DNA of 28,553 bases from Paulinella micropora. Its lineage: Eukaryota > Cercozoa > Imbricatea > Euglyphida. Location of the stretch: NCBI GenBank assembly GCA_009731375.1, contig BJOX01000140.1, positions 171,086 through 199,638 on the forward strand. The letters are read 5' to 3'. Numbering within the stretch: position 1 is the stretch's first letter; the number at the start of each line of letters is the position of its first letter. Of this stretch, positions 9,992 to 20,775 are shown in pieces. A model generated the notes under the pieces. It had not been told where the DNA came from. It searched no databases and saw only the letters and a program-made list of their open reading frames with translations. The translations under genes and the position numbers were made by a program.

Positions 9992-11427
9992 AGACCTAAC
10001 GGTTGAGTAGAGTTGCGTACAGAATGAGTGACTAACGATGGGTCAGTGGTTGGTGTTCTTCTACAAAAATTGAAAAAGGAGTAAAGAGAAAGATGGGTCT
10101 CCTTAAACCTATAGGGAAAGAAGAAAAAGAAGTGCGTCGATGTGGAGCGCATTGCAGACGAAGATCAGCCGGGGCCGGATATCGGAGTGCGAAGCGGAAC
10201 TGAGACAATTGAGGCGCAGTAGCGATGCGTTGATATTGGGGAGCTGACGTCGAGCCGTAGAAAGCTAGGTGGCCATGTATCGCACAGCCGAGATGAACCA
10301 TGTTGAAATGCACCAAATGTGCCATGCCGATATAATCACTGAGGTGTTCAGATTCGATGAGAATGATCGTTGACCTGCAGGCATAAGAGGCGATCAAGGA
10401 CTTACACGGATACGCTGGTCTTGGCGTAACTTGTCTAGGGACGATGGCGGATTAAGTGGGAAAAGCGCTGGGCTGTGGCTGGGTGAGGCAGGTACGATGA
10501 GTAAAACCCACTTGAGAGTTGTGGCTATTCCTTTGACGTCGCCTGCTTACCTTTCTGGAAGATATGCAGTGGGAAGGATTCGCCGGTGATGAGAGGGCCT
10601 CGAAGACGTGGAAGAACGTTGGCGGATGGTTGGCCTTGGTCTTGGTCTTTGGAAGAGAGGTCACTCGATGAGGCGATGAACGACTTATTCGTTAATGAAG
10701 TTGAAAGAGCAGGAGCTGCCAATAAGTTAGGGAGCGACCCCAAAATTAGGTAGTGGATCCGTCCTGTTGTTCTTCGTAGATGAGGCAAGAGAGTATTCGT
10801 TTTCTGAGGTCGTACCGAGCTGGTGAACTTGAGGTCGTTTTCCTCGCTTCTCCAAGTCTGTATCTGAAACGATTGTCACGTTGAACCTGATCGTGGTCGG
10901 TGGGTGAAGCGACTTCGCCGATGGTGTCGTTGACTGGGTCGTCATCGTTGATTGTCTACTGCAACCATGTTGAGCGGGGTGCGGTCATCAGTTGGTGCAG
11001 TATACGTAGTATGGAGTGAGTGGTCACTGCAGTTTAATGCCATGTTGGACTTGAAATAAACGCATTTTGAAGCGGTTGATGCTAACCATCTCGAGGGTAA
11101 GGTATAGTAGACGTCGGTTCGAAGATTGGAAGAGGCCGGAGTGTGTGGCGATCTTGATTCTTTGAAGCGGCGGTCTATATGCGGATAGCGGTGGTGTACG
11201 CGCTGATGTAGACTATGGTAACGGTATGATCGTTGTCCAATAACTGGTGTTAGCGTGGCGAGGTGCGGCCAGTTTGAAGGTGCAGATAGAGCGGGGTGTT
11301 GAGTCCGTCGGTCTTGTGAAGGACATCCATTTGCTGCATGGATGTAAGGGTGCACGGAGCAGGCTGAAGGTATCCCGGTGAGAGATCAATGGTGGCCTGT
11401 GTGCGCCGTTAAATGGTGATCGAAGTA
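9992..11427 (-). pseudogene. Decayed 3' internal region of LTR element
   Basis: After the main frame stops at 11428, the same minus frame runs on to TAG at 10525-10527. In that stretch it is broken by TGA at 11386, 10942 and 10876 but by no TAA or TAG. Other frames also look partly coding: one at 10727-10945 contains PQVHQLGTTS, resembling RVHQLGITS in the tail of the integrase remnant at 6688-7873. This suggests an ancestral pol end that lost its integrase core and now carries frameshifts. Between 10524 and 9992 there are only short frames, the longest at 10032-10397 (121 codons, unrecognised). Product and function are unassigned. Confidence 0.45.
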
Positions 11428-14400
11428 TCAACATCGATTCTTTCGAAGCCATTTATTTGTTTGCATTCGTTTCCGTAGAGCGTTCCGGACAGCGGAGTAT
11501 TCGGAAGCCATAACATCAATGATGATGTGGAATTGGAGTGTTTTCGCTTGGATGCTCGCATGAAAGTGATTCATGCCGGTAACGATGGCGAGAGCTTCAC
11601 GACGATGGGCGGGCCATCGCTTCTGCGCTTTCGTAAACTTCTGTGAGAAGCGTCGAACTGTCGGAGCGTTGGGCTCTGGTCCTATCTGAAGGCTGCCTCC
11701 CATACTATTCTGGGTAGTATCCGTCCTGTAGTAGAGTCGGTGTGACGGCTCATATTCTATTAGGGCGGGAAGTGCGGCAGGATTAGGATGGAGTCCGGTC
11801 TGACGTTTCTGGTCTCTTGGAGTCAAGTCGGTGGAACCTGCTGATGGAGAGAGAGCAGACTCGCGAAGATTGATCGAAGGTACCTTTAAATGGCTGATCT
11901 GTATCCCTGCCCTGAGAGCGAACCGGATGTAGCAATGTTTGGTGTCCAGAAGGTCGAATGCAGTAAGGAAGTCCAGTTCGTCTTGTTGAAAGAATCGGTG
12001 GAGGTGTTCCATACCAGCGATGATGCCGTAGGCTTCAATAAGGTAGGTGGGCATGCACTTGTGCGCTTCTGTAAGCTTCTGTGAGAAGTAATGAACTACC
12101 GGAGCGTTGGGCTCTGGTCCTGTTTGGAGGATGCCACAGATGCTGTCATGGTTAGAGTCCGCCCTGTAGTAGAGTAATTGGGATGGGTCATATTCTACCG
12201 GGGTCGGAGCTGCTGTAGGAACAGGGTAGGATCCGCTCTCGTGTGTCTGATCTCCCTGGGACAAGTCGGTGGAACCTGTTGATGATAGGGAGATAGACTC
12301 GCAAGGGTGCGCCAGGGTTGCCGTTAACTGGGCCAGGTTGGAAGAGTAGGTCTGGGTGTGACCGGGCGTACTCGGAATTACATGAATTCCTGGAACAGCT
12401 ATGCTACTCGTTGGGTGCTGGTAGTCTCGTATGAGTGAGCGAACGGATCGAAGACTCCGGAAGTGGATGTAGGAATCGTCCGATCTGTTTGTGACGTTGT
12501 CGGAGTAAGCATGGGCGGGTGTGTTCCAGTGGTTCAAATGTTGTTGGGAACGATCCAAGACACGTTGAGAGTCTTCCGTAGTGCGATGGGCGACTTCTAC
12601 TTGGAGGTCGGTGGCGTTCCGATGAGGAAGGGCCAAGTCGAAAAGAATTGAAGGATGGGGAGGGATTGTGTCCGCAGATGATTCCAGGATCCGTTGAAAT
12701 TCCATTTCTTGTTGATTTGTCCGATGTGCCCGGCTGGTCCTGTACCTGCCGTCACCGGTCCGCGGGTTCTGGTCCTGCAGGTTCGGTGGGGCCCGTGGGC
12801 ATCGTGTCTCATTGCAGTTGTAGGGGATGATGTCACCAGAAATACGTTTGGGTATTCGTTGAAATGGTGTCATTTGGAGCCTGTGCGTCCCAATCCTACT
12901 GATGAGGTCGATGATGTTACGAGAGCCTTGGTTGCACGGATTCCAGCGTCGGTGAGTCCGTTGGAGTTGAAGTGCGGGTCGTACAAAAATGTTGTTGAAA
13001 TTTTCCCATTCTTGAAGAATTCTTTGTCGCATCCGAGTGTAGAAGGTAGTGTCGAAAGCGAGGGGATGATGTGTTGATTGTGTGGGCCGTGGGGGCTCAC
13101 TGAATGTTGTAGTATCCTGTATGGCTTGGAGAGGGGGCATACAGGTGTTGTGTTCGCGATGGGTCCAGAAGTCCGACGTGTTCCGAACGAAGTGGTGCAC
13201 TTCTGGGTCAAGTGATTCCGCGAAGCTGGCCATGATGGCCTTGAGTTCGTCGGACGAAACGTAATAGTATCCTCTTAGGTTGATCGGCCGTGAGGTCGAC
13301 TTGAAAGAGGGGTGTTTTGTTTGCTTCGTCATCCGTGTCTGCTCGGTGCGAGTCAGCGGCGCTGTAGAGGAAGATGACGATGATGTAGATGTAGCCAATG
13401 GCGATGGGCTAATCGTTTGTCCATACGGGTGCGGTGTGGATTTGTCGTCATCCGGGTCGTCTCTTCTCGGGTACGGCGTCGAAAGCCTGTCGTTGCAGCT
13501 TGTTTTTGGGACCTTACGCGGCGTATTCGTGGGCGGTGGGCTCGCGATACTCCGGCTAGAAGATGCAAGAGAGGGGGTTGGTCCCGAAGAGGTTGTGGGC
13601 ATCTTTGTAGGGTCGACGCGCGAACTGGAACTTGAGCTGCCGGAACTTGAGCTGCTGGAACTTGAGCTGCTGGAGCTGGCTCCGAAGCCGGGGGCTGCTT
13701 GGAACGCGGAGTCGTCCTGTTCAACGTCGACGTCGATCGGGCATGAGGCCGATCCAATGGCGTTGGGATCGTGGGGTGAAACATCGAATCCTGGGTCGAG
13801 GTACTCGATTCCATGTGGGTAGCCGATGCGGTAGTGCCCACGTGTTTCCCACGGGCTCAGCGTTCTGACCGGGAGTGGAAGGTTCAGGAGGGTCTCGTAT
13901 GTGAGATCCGTCGCAGACATCCTCATTCCGTTGTAGAATTGGCGGAGGCGTATCAAATTGTCAGGTAGCTTCAAGTTGAGCCAGTGTCCCGCGCCGTTGT
14001 GTTCGTCGGTCGGAAGCGCTGAAAATGGTTGGTCTGGATCCCACCTCCGAATGTGTGGAGTGAGGCCGTTGGGGTCATTGCGCAAGCGGGTGCATGGTAC
14101 GCCGATGGGGTGACCTCGCAAACGTTTTTCTCGCGAGTATGGGTTGATGATGTCGATATCGCAAGGAGTGGTACCTACGGGGTGGTGGACCACGTGGATC
14201 TCGCGACTCGAGCGGAGGCCAGTCTGGCTGCCAATGATGAAAATGACGATCTGGGAGATGATCCAGGGTACATTGTCGTATCGCACCCAGTGGAAATCAG
14301 TCGGCCATCTCCTGTTGTTGGAGTCTGGAACTTGGGGGTCGATCCAATTGTGCGCCTCGCTGAGGTAGTTGGCAAGGTTGCGATCGGCGTCGTCTGATCC

Positions 14401-14652
14401 CGATAGGGTGCAGGCGCCTTCGGTGACCACAACTTTGTCAGCCAATCCCAACCAATGGTCTCGGATGATTTTGTTGACGAACTGGCCGTCGTCCGGGAGC
14501 ATGTAGTAGATGGTCAAGGAACTCAAGTTGAAGTAACTCAGCGGGAGATCCACAATGCATTCGTAGCTGCGCTCACGTACAGGGTCGTCCTCGATGTCGT
14601 AGTACGTGTCGGTTGCGTTGATCTTCAGCCATATCGGGTCGATACAGGGTAG
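11428..14652 (-). CDS. Readthrough ORF2 with two RNase H modules
   Basis: Continues in the same frame directly after the ORF1 TGA, so it needs no start codon of its own; an ATG-less 33-codon lead runs before 14553. The first ~150 codons resemble the end of ORF1 (both contain an S-D-[ED]-A-x-x-N block). A serine-rich middle follows (13620-13680 and around). The C-terminus holds two tandem Ty3-type RNase H modules at about 12200-11905 and 11770-11460. Each has YYR-[AT]-D, then a conserved GPEPNAP and FSQK, then a Glu (LIEAYGII or RREALAIV) and a later Asp (AFDLLD or IIIDVM). RNase H removes the RNA strand during reverse transcription. No RT precedes them. Stop is TGA. Whether the modules are active is unknown. 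Confidence 0.7.
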   Translation of the reverse strand, partial: LPCIDPIWLKINATDTYYDIEDDPVRERSYECIVDLPLSYFNLSSLTIYYMLPDDGQFVNKIIRDHWLGLADKVVVTEGACTLSGSDDADRNLANYLSEAHNWIDPQVPDSNNRRWPTDFHWVRYDNVPWIISQIVIFIIGSQTGLRSSREIHVVHHPVGTTPCDIDIINPYSREKRLRGHPIGVPCTRLRNDPNGLTPHIRRWDPDQPFSALPTDEHNGAGHWLNLKLPDNLIRLRQFYNGMRMSATDLTYETLLNLPLPVRTLSPWETRGHYRIGYPHGIEYLDPGFDVSPHDPNAIGSASCPIDVDVEQDDSAFQAAPGFGASSSSSSSSSSSSGSSSSSSRVDPTKMPTTSSGPTPSLASSSRSIASPPPTNTPRKVPKTSCNDRLSTPYPRRDDPDDDKSTPHPYGQTISPSPLATSTSSSSSSTAPLTRTEQTRMTKQTKHPSFKSTSRPINLRGYYYVSSDELKAIMASFAESLDPEVHHFVRNTSDFWTHREHNTCMPPLQAIQDTTTFSEPPRPTQSTHHPLAFDTTFYTRMRQRILQEWENFNNIFVRPALQLQRTHRRWNPCNQGSRNIIDLISRIGTHRLQMTPFQRIPKRISGDIIPYNCNETRCPRAPPNLQDQNPRTGDGRYRTSRAHRTNQQEMEFQRILESSADTIPPHPSILFDLALPHRNATDLQVEVAHRTTEDSQRVLDRSQQHLNHWNTPAHAYSDNVTNRSDDSYIHFRSLRSVRSLIRDYQHPTSSIAVPGIHVIPSTPGHTQTYSSNLAQLTATLAHPCESISLSSTGSTDLSQGDQTHESGSYPVPTAAPTPVEYDPSQLLYYRADSNHDSICGILQTGPEPNAPVVHYFSQKLTEAHKCMPTYLIEAYGIIAGMEHLHRFFQQDELDFLTAFDLLDTKHCYIRFALRAGIQISHLKVPSINLRESALSPSAGSTDLTPRDQKRQTGLHPNPAALPALIEYEPSHRLYYRTDTTQNSMGGSLQIGPEPNAPTVRRFSQKFTKAQKRWPAHRREALAIVTGMNHFHASIQAKTLQFHIIIDVMASEYSAVRNALRKRMQTNKWLRKNRC
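11460..12210 (-). repeat. Tandem duplication of RNase H module (~435 bp)
   Basis: Two copies about 435 bp apart share long DNA stretches, for example CCGGAGCGTTGGGCTCTGGT in the plus sequence near 12090-12125, matched with one difference near 11660-11690. Each begins with a G-S-T-D-L linker. The frame is preserved across the junction. Confidence 0.85.
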
Positions 14653-14655
14653 TCA
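14574..14655 (-). promoter_or_regulatory. Candidate stop-codon readthrough signal
   Basis: The ORF1 stop is UGA followed by CUA, the known type II readthrough context. About 44 nt downstream in element orientation, CACGTAC (14602-14608) and GTACGTG (14574-14580) form a perfect 7-bp inverted repeat around a 21-nt loop. This is a possible stimulatory stem. The context is seen directly; function is inferred. Confidence 0.5.
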
Positions 14656-16653
14656 ATAAAAATAATGCTGAAGGGCAAAGCAACGTTCCCGTGTCGGGAG
14701 TTTGAAGACGTAGCGTTGGTGTGACGAACCTCCGAATCCAGGGGCGATGGTGTCCTGACCCAGTGTGGGGGGCTCCAGACAGCACCAAGGAAATAGCAGT
14801 TCGCCGTTGGCAAGGGCGTCCAAAATGGTGTTTCGGGCTTCGTCGCTCGGGTTGTTGCCAACGATGAGTCCAAGATGTGATGATATCTTGTATCCCCACG
14901 GACGAAGAATGTGGTGGTACTTCATACCAGTGTAGAAGTAGTCGATGTCGCCGGTGGGTTCTACGTGACTGCCGACGAGGGCGGAGCACGGGAGTTGTGC
15001 CGTGCTTCGTCCATGTACGGGGCCAAAGTGAAAGATGATGGCAGTCAATTTGGTTCGGCTGTAGAAGTTGAAAAACGTGGTGGAGCCTTTCGGGTGGTTA
15101 AGGATGTCTTGGACGTTCATGACCGTGAGTTCTGGCGCTCGGGGTGCCAAGCGAAGTTGGGCAGTGTTACTGCTGATGCGTAGCAAACACAAGGCTTCAG
15201 TGTTGATAACTGAAATTGGCGTATCTCCAGACGACAAAAGGTCCAGTCCATTTGTAATGTCGTCGTAGGTTTCCGGATCCATCTCATGAGGGATGATGCG
15301 GGGTGGCCAATAGTGTTGTATGAGGCTTGTGGGCCTTCTGCTGTTGAAACCGAAGGTAACGAGGTCGAAAGGTACGTCTTCTTCGCCCCACGGGGTGTGA
15401 CCGTACATCTGTCGTGGATCCGTCCGCAAATAGATCTTGCTTTCGTGGATGCGGGAGGATTCCAATACAGCTGACGTTGGGTCCGATGATGAGCTCGAAG
15501 ATGTACTGGAAGATGAAGCCGAAGGTGTGCTCACAGTTGTACCAAAAGTTGTGCCCAAAGTTGTGCCCAAAGTTGTGCTCAAAGTTGTGCCGGTTGAGGA
15601 CGAGCTGGATGAGGACGAACTGGATGAGGACGAACTGGATGAGGACGAATTGGATGAGGACGAACTGGATGAGGACGAACCGAATGAGGACGAGCTGGAT
15701 GAAGCGCGAGGGTTGGCGATTGTCAACGAATGCAATGGGGTGAACGTTCGTGCCAAAAGCGGAACAGCAGTGTAGGCATAGTAGTGGTAGTGGTTGAAGG
15801 ACTTGCTGTCTGCGATGTGCCATCTGGGTCGCAGCTCCTCTGGGGGAATTTGGTAGGTTCCCAGCTCATCGTTCCTAGTTTGTAGAAGTAGGCGCTCCAC
15901 ACGGGGGTGTTCCCATTCATGGATTTCGTTGGAGGTGATGACTCTGTCGGGCCATAGCTCTTGGCAGGTGATCATTTGCTCCGGAATCCAGTAACCAAGG
16001 TGTTGGCACCTGGGGTGTGTACCAGCGATACAAACAGAGGATATCGTCGGGAAGTAGTTGGCGTAGATGTCCTTGACAATCCACAAGTCGCCATCCGTAC
16101 CGGGAGTTGGTTCGGTGGGGCGAATAGGATTTATCGGGGCAGTCCATGCGTCTGGTACGGCTCGGACTTCATGGTAAGTCTCATTGCTTGGCGCGTCTAC
16201 TGCCAGATCGTTTATCGGTGTCTGGAGTGGAATTTGCTTGATGCGTTCCATACGGCCGATGTTTTCGCGATCGGAAGGCGTCATGGGTCTCGGTTCGAAT
16301 GCATGGAGAGTAAGAAGACTGAAACTGTCGAGAGTGCCTCGGCCAACGACGGGAGATTGGGTGGCTGGGTTCGGCGACGGGCGACCGAGTAGGCCCAGAA
16401 TGGGTTGGACGCTTCTGTCTGGAGTCGGCTGTGGTGGTGCCGGTCGTAAACAGGGGTGTACCTGAGATGGGGAGGACCTCTCTTTCTGCTCCGGTGTAGT
16501 GCTGCCGGGTTGACGCGCAGCGGATCTCACTGGTATCGCAGGTAGAGGGGATTGTGTCAGGTCTATAAAGTCGCGTGTATTGACAGCGTCTTGTAAACCC
16601 GACTGAGTAGGAATCACGGGTTCCCTCACTCCTCGTGATGATGAGGTTGTGGT

Positions 16654-16697
<44 letters not shown>

Positions 16698-19600
16698 CCG
16701 GTGGCGTAGCGGTGGCGACCGCGGATGGCGCTGCCAAATTCGGAGCAACAGATGACGATGATGCCGACGACGATGATGCCGACGAAGATGATGCCGACGA
16801 CGATGATGCCGACGACGATGATGCCCCCGTGAAGGCCAAGGAGCGTCGTGTCACCTGTTGGGTACTATCCCCTTGTTTCGGGAGGAAGTGTTGTCTCGCC
16901 GTTTGTATTCGCTTGTGTGCCGAATCCATCCATCTGTCTGTCGACCGTGGGGTTGATAGAACTTGAGAAGGAGGCGTAGGTAGCCATATTTGAGAAGTAG
17001 GAGTGGCGTGCGTGGAAGGTGAAGAAGTAGGAGACTCAGTTGAATCTGTCACCTTTTGTCGCTTGGATGGTCGCGGGGAGCTTTCTTTCTCTTCGCGTTT
17101 TCCGAGTGAACTTGAAATAGCAGGTGGGCCTTGCGCGCGTGAGGTGGCGGTGTCGTCGCTTTCGTCGCCTTGCTCGGTCTCCGTCTCTTCTTCTTGATCT
17201 TTGGAAGCCTGCTTGTCTTCTGTAGATTCCTCATCACCGTCTTCATCAGCTTCGTCATCTTTGTTCGTGTCGCTAGATGCGCTTTTTCTTGGAAACATGA
17301 ACAAGTTGGCATAACGGCTGTGAAGATGGGTGTTGGAGGAAGGCGAGAGGTCCTGTGGAGTCAGAAAAGTTTGAGGGATGGGGCGGCGATCGATGATCTT
17401 GTTCAACTTGGCAACTGGATATGACGTCTCCTGCGCCAGGGATGGAGGGCGGAAGTCGTAGCTAAACGTAGCCAAGTGTAGTTCACCAATCCGGAGTGGG
17501 GTCGGGAAGAGGTGAAACTCCGTTTCGTCAACGATCTGCTTGGATGGTGGCTTCAGGGGCATGTAGTCCGTGGGCCGGATCGTTTGCGCGTCGTCAATGG
17601 AGAGGTTGAGTTGGGCTGCGACCTCGTTGGCGAAGAGCAGGTGCATACCTTCGGGAAGGTATGTCGAAACGTAGATCGTGATAGCGTGAAGCGGGGACGT
17701 CGGGGACGCCGAAACAAAGAGCTCGATTCCTTCGGTGAGGATGGAGTCGATCCCTACGGACCAGAGTGCGTCCATCCGCGGGAGCGGCACAATTTCAAGT
17801 CCATGTTGTTGTACCCACTCGAGGAGGGCCACACCTTTGCAGTTGCAGGCGGAGTCCAAAACGCAAGTGGTTTTACCGATGTGTTCTTCTGACGGTGCCG
17901 TCCGAAGAGATTTCCGTACGTAGATGGTACCACAGACGACTGTCGGAAGCGTGCTGATGCGGATCGGACGCTGTGTTGACTGCGGCGTAGGACGTACTGC
18001 CATATGGAGAGTCCGAAGCGGGGTGCGCGTGGCGGCCGAGGATGGCTGCAAGTTGCTGCGATCGCATTCGTCCCGAGCTCGTTGCCAGCGTAGCCTGCAT
18101 TGATCCAGCGAATGCCTCGGGGTCTGGTCAGGCTGAAGGAACTGGTTGTGTTTCTTACAGTAATCGCATGGGACTCCGATAAGTGGTGGACGCTTGGATG
18201 CGGATGAGGCGGACTGGGTAGCGGATGGAGCGGACTTGGTGGCAGATGGAGCCATCAGGGGTCCCTTCAAAGAGGTGGGGGCTGCGTTCTCATCGGTGAG
18301 AAGTAGACGCGTCGGCGTCGCCTTGGAAGTCGTGGGTGATTCGTCTTTCTTGGCGCGCTTACTGGGCCTTTCCTGGTTCGAAGGTGTAAGCAGTTGGGCC
18401 GCCGAGATGGAGTCAGCATTGCGTTTCGTGCGGAGAGGGTGCTCGATCTCGTCGTGTACCATAAGCTCTCCGTTCATCAAGATGGTATCGATCGTGATGA
18501 TTGATTCGCGAAAAGAATCCAAAAGTGCACGGTCAGAAGATCGTCCACACGTAGCGGTCGACGAGGGCTCCGAGGTACTTTCCGATACAGGCCACGATTC
18601 CTCCGTGACGTAGGAGTCGCGGGAGTCGTCTGAGTCGATCCGTGGTAGAAGATGAAGGGAATCGCAGGGGCGTGTGGTACCTTGCGTGTCGAGGATGTCA
18701 ATGGCATATTGAGTCCAGCGTTCTTGATCCGACAAACTAGTTTGTTCCACCCACGTGGTTGCAGCCTGTGCTGGGTCAAGTTGGTCATGTGTCATGTCTT
18801 TAGCAGTATGCATGACGCATTCAGCCTGGGTAGAGTTTCGATGAGAATCTCTGAAAATTGCTGTCGAACAAACTTCCTGTTGTCGTACACTGTCGATGGT
18901 ATTGCTACACACGTCATGCACACAACCAAGGATTGATTCCATTTGAGGTGGAGCATTGACGGTCAGCGGGGCCATCGAACAAGTGCTTTCGAAGGAGGGT
19001 TGGGCTCGATTGAGTGCGCATGATGTACCAGACAGAGTACCTGCCAAGACAGTCGAGCACGAAGCAGTGTCGGTGGACGATGCCAGGGACAGAAGTGGTC
19101 CACTGTAGTTGGTTCCCAGTGGTGACGGTGCCGTCTTCAGAGGGCTTGCAGTGTTCCTTTCCATCGACGTTGATGTCGAAGTTGCTGCCAACTTGCCAGG
19201 TGGGGAGCAGTTCGATGAACTCAAAGCTGAACTCTGTAATGACGAATCCATAGTTCTCGTTGGCGTGACTGGGATGGCGATGCTCGTCGATGGGTGGGTC
19301 GGCGGTGTAGATGTCATGAAATCACCTGCCAAAGCTGTAGCTGTAGTCTTACCAGTCCAGACTGCTGCAGGTTTTGCAACGAAAGTGTCCATGAGCTGCA
19401 AAGGTACCAATCCTGAAAGTGATTCAGGTGTTTTCAACGTAGAAGTCAAAACCAGTGGGTAATTTACAAATTCCTCTAAAGGAATGAGAGTACCAACTTG
19501 TTTGCAAGAGACTTCAGGTTGTATAGCAGTGCTAGGAAGTCCAACGGATCCCTGGTGGGTATCGTGGATGATTGGATTTACGTCAAGCATCGACTTCAGG

Positions 19601-20109
19601 GATGCTGTCAATATTATTGGTACGTACAACAAATTAGTTTGAGTAACCATTCCTGTTACAGACAAAATATTCCTGTAATCACCAAGATTGGTGATGTAAT
19701 TGTCGATGAATTGCGTAGATTTCGTCCACGAAGGGTCCACGGTGAGCAGAGCTGACTTCCCGTCTGCAGTTTCCTTCAGGAGTTGCTTTTCGGAGGGCAG
19801 GTAACCATGATGGTGTCCCAGAATGGTAGCTGAATCCAAAAATTTCCTCGTACGCGTCTGGAGATGCATCAGGGTGTTGTAGAAATGCAACTTGGCGAGC
19901 ATGGTGAGTAGCCAGGGGCAAGGTGGATTGTAGATGATCGTTTGTAGGATACGGCGAGCAGCAGAGAAGATGATTCTTGCTGGGTGGGAAGGGGGTGACC
20001 CTAACACACACAAACCCAAACACATACTGTGTTGGTTGATGACATAGAGGGTAGAAGAGCAAAGAGGCAACACAAAAATGCAAAGACAGGTGAACGATCC
20101 GTCTAGCAT
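14653..20109 (-). CDS. Gag/protease-like ORF1 of LTR element
   Basis: 1,818 codons from the first ATG (20107-20109), about 140 nt after the 5' LTR; the frame is open a further 31 codons upstream. Visible parts in order: an N-terminal region of unknown fold; a basic PSKRAKK nuclear-signal-like motif near 18350; CDYCKKHNQF with a following HSLDQC (near 18100-18175), a zinc-knuckle-like C-x2-C-x14-H-x4-C with an unusually long middle; CVLDSACNCKGVALL (near 17830-17865), placed like a retroviral aspartic protease but with D-S-A not D-T/S-G; a second PSKRQK motif near 17060; and poly-serine tracts at about 16650-16830 and 15480-15720. The frame ends at TGA (14653-14655), followed by CTA. I infer a Gag-protease polyprotein; capsid homology is not demonstrated. 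Confidence 0.7.
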
Positions 20110-20247
20110 ATGTGGTTTGTTGGTGACCTCTGCTTTCCTACGTTCGTTGAGTAGTACCTTCCTTGTGGGAAGTGCTTTCAAATCGATCTGTGCACAGAGC
20201 ACACATACTCGGTGTGTGCAGTTTCCACTTGAAAGGAAAATTCGAAT

Positions 20248-20775
20248 TGTGAGTTTGGATACAACCCTAAGGGGTAATTACACAACGAACTCTTAATAAA
20301 AGTCTCTATGGCTGCATACAGAACTAACTCCTGAGAGTAGGTGAAATATCAGTAAATATTTGAGAGGTCACTTCATTTATTTACATAAAGCTTCTACTGT
20401 TTGCAGTCTTGGGTGCAACGTACGAACATAGATGAACGTTTATGTTGTCTATTGGTCGTTAGTTGTGAGTTTGGTTGCATGCGCAACGCTCTTAAAGCAC
20501 TTGAATGGGTGTATTCAAGTCGAAATAAATTCAAGTGTTTTGAATTCAAAGTTCCCATCGAAAACTTGGTGATTTTCCGGGATGATGATCAGTATGGTCA
20601 GCCTTTTTAGCCATTCAAGTCCTTGTCCACAAATTTACCGTCTCCTGTGAGTTCACGGAAAAATAGGGGAAAAAGGTAATAGAAAAGGGAAAAAAGGCAA
20701 TTGTGGGAAAAACTCAAGTTTGAATTGACCGTTTGAAGTCATTTCTGAACGGAATCGAAAACTAGTTAGTGAAGT
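20248..20775 (-). repeat. 5' LTR, part 1
   Basis: Matches 9362-9883, with 1-base and 5-base insertions and two substitutions. It is cut off where the nested element begins. The leader 20110-20247 follows it in element orientation. A TGG about 22 nt into the leader could start a primer-binding site, but I could not match a tRNA. Confidence 0.88.

Noticed and set aside
10376-10412. A 31-nt intron-like GTAAGT...TGCAG on the minus strand
   Set aside because: Too short for ordinary splicing, and the flanking frame is not established.
15437-15775. Plus-strand Asp-Glu-Leu repeat ORF
   Set aside because: Antisense of the poly-serine minisatellite in ORF1 of the LTR element.
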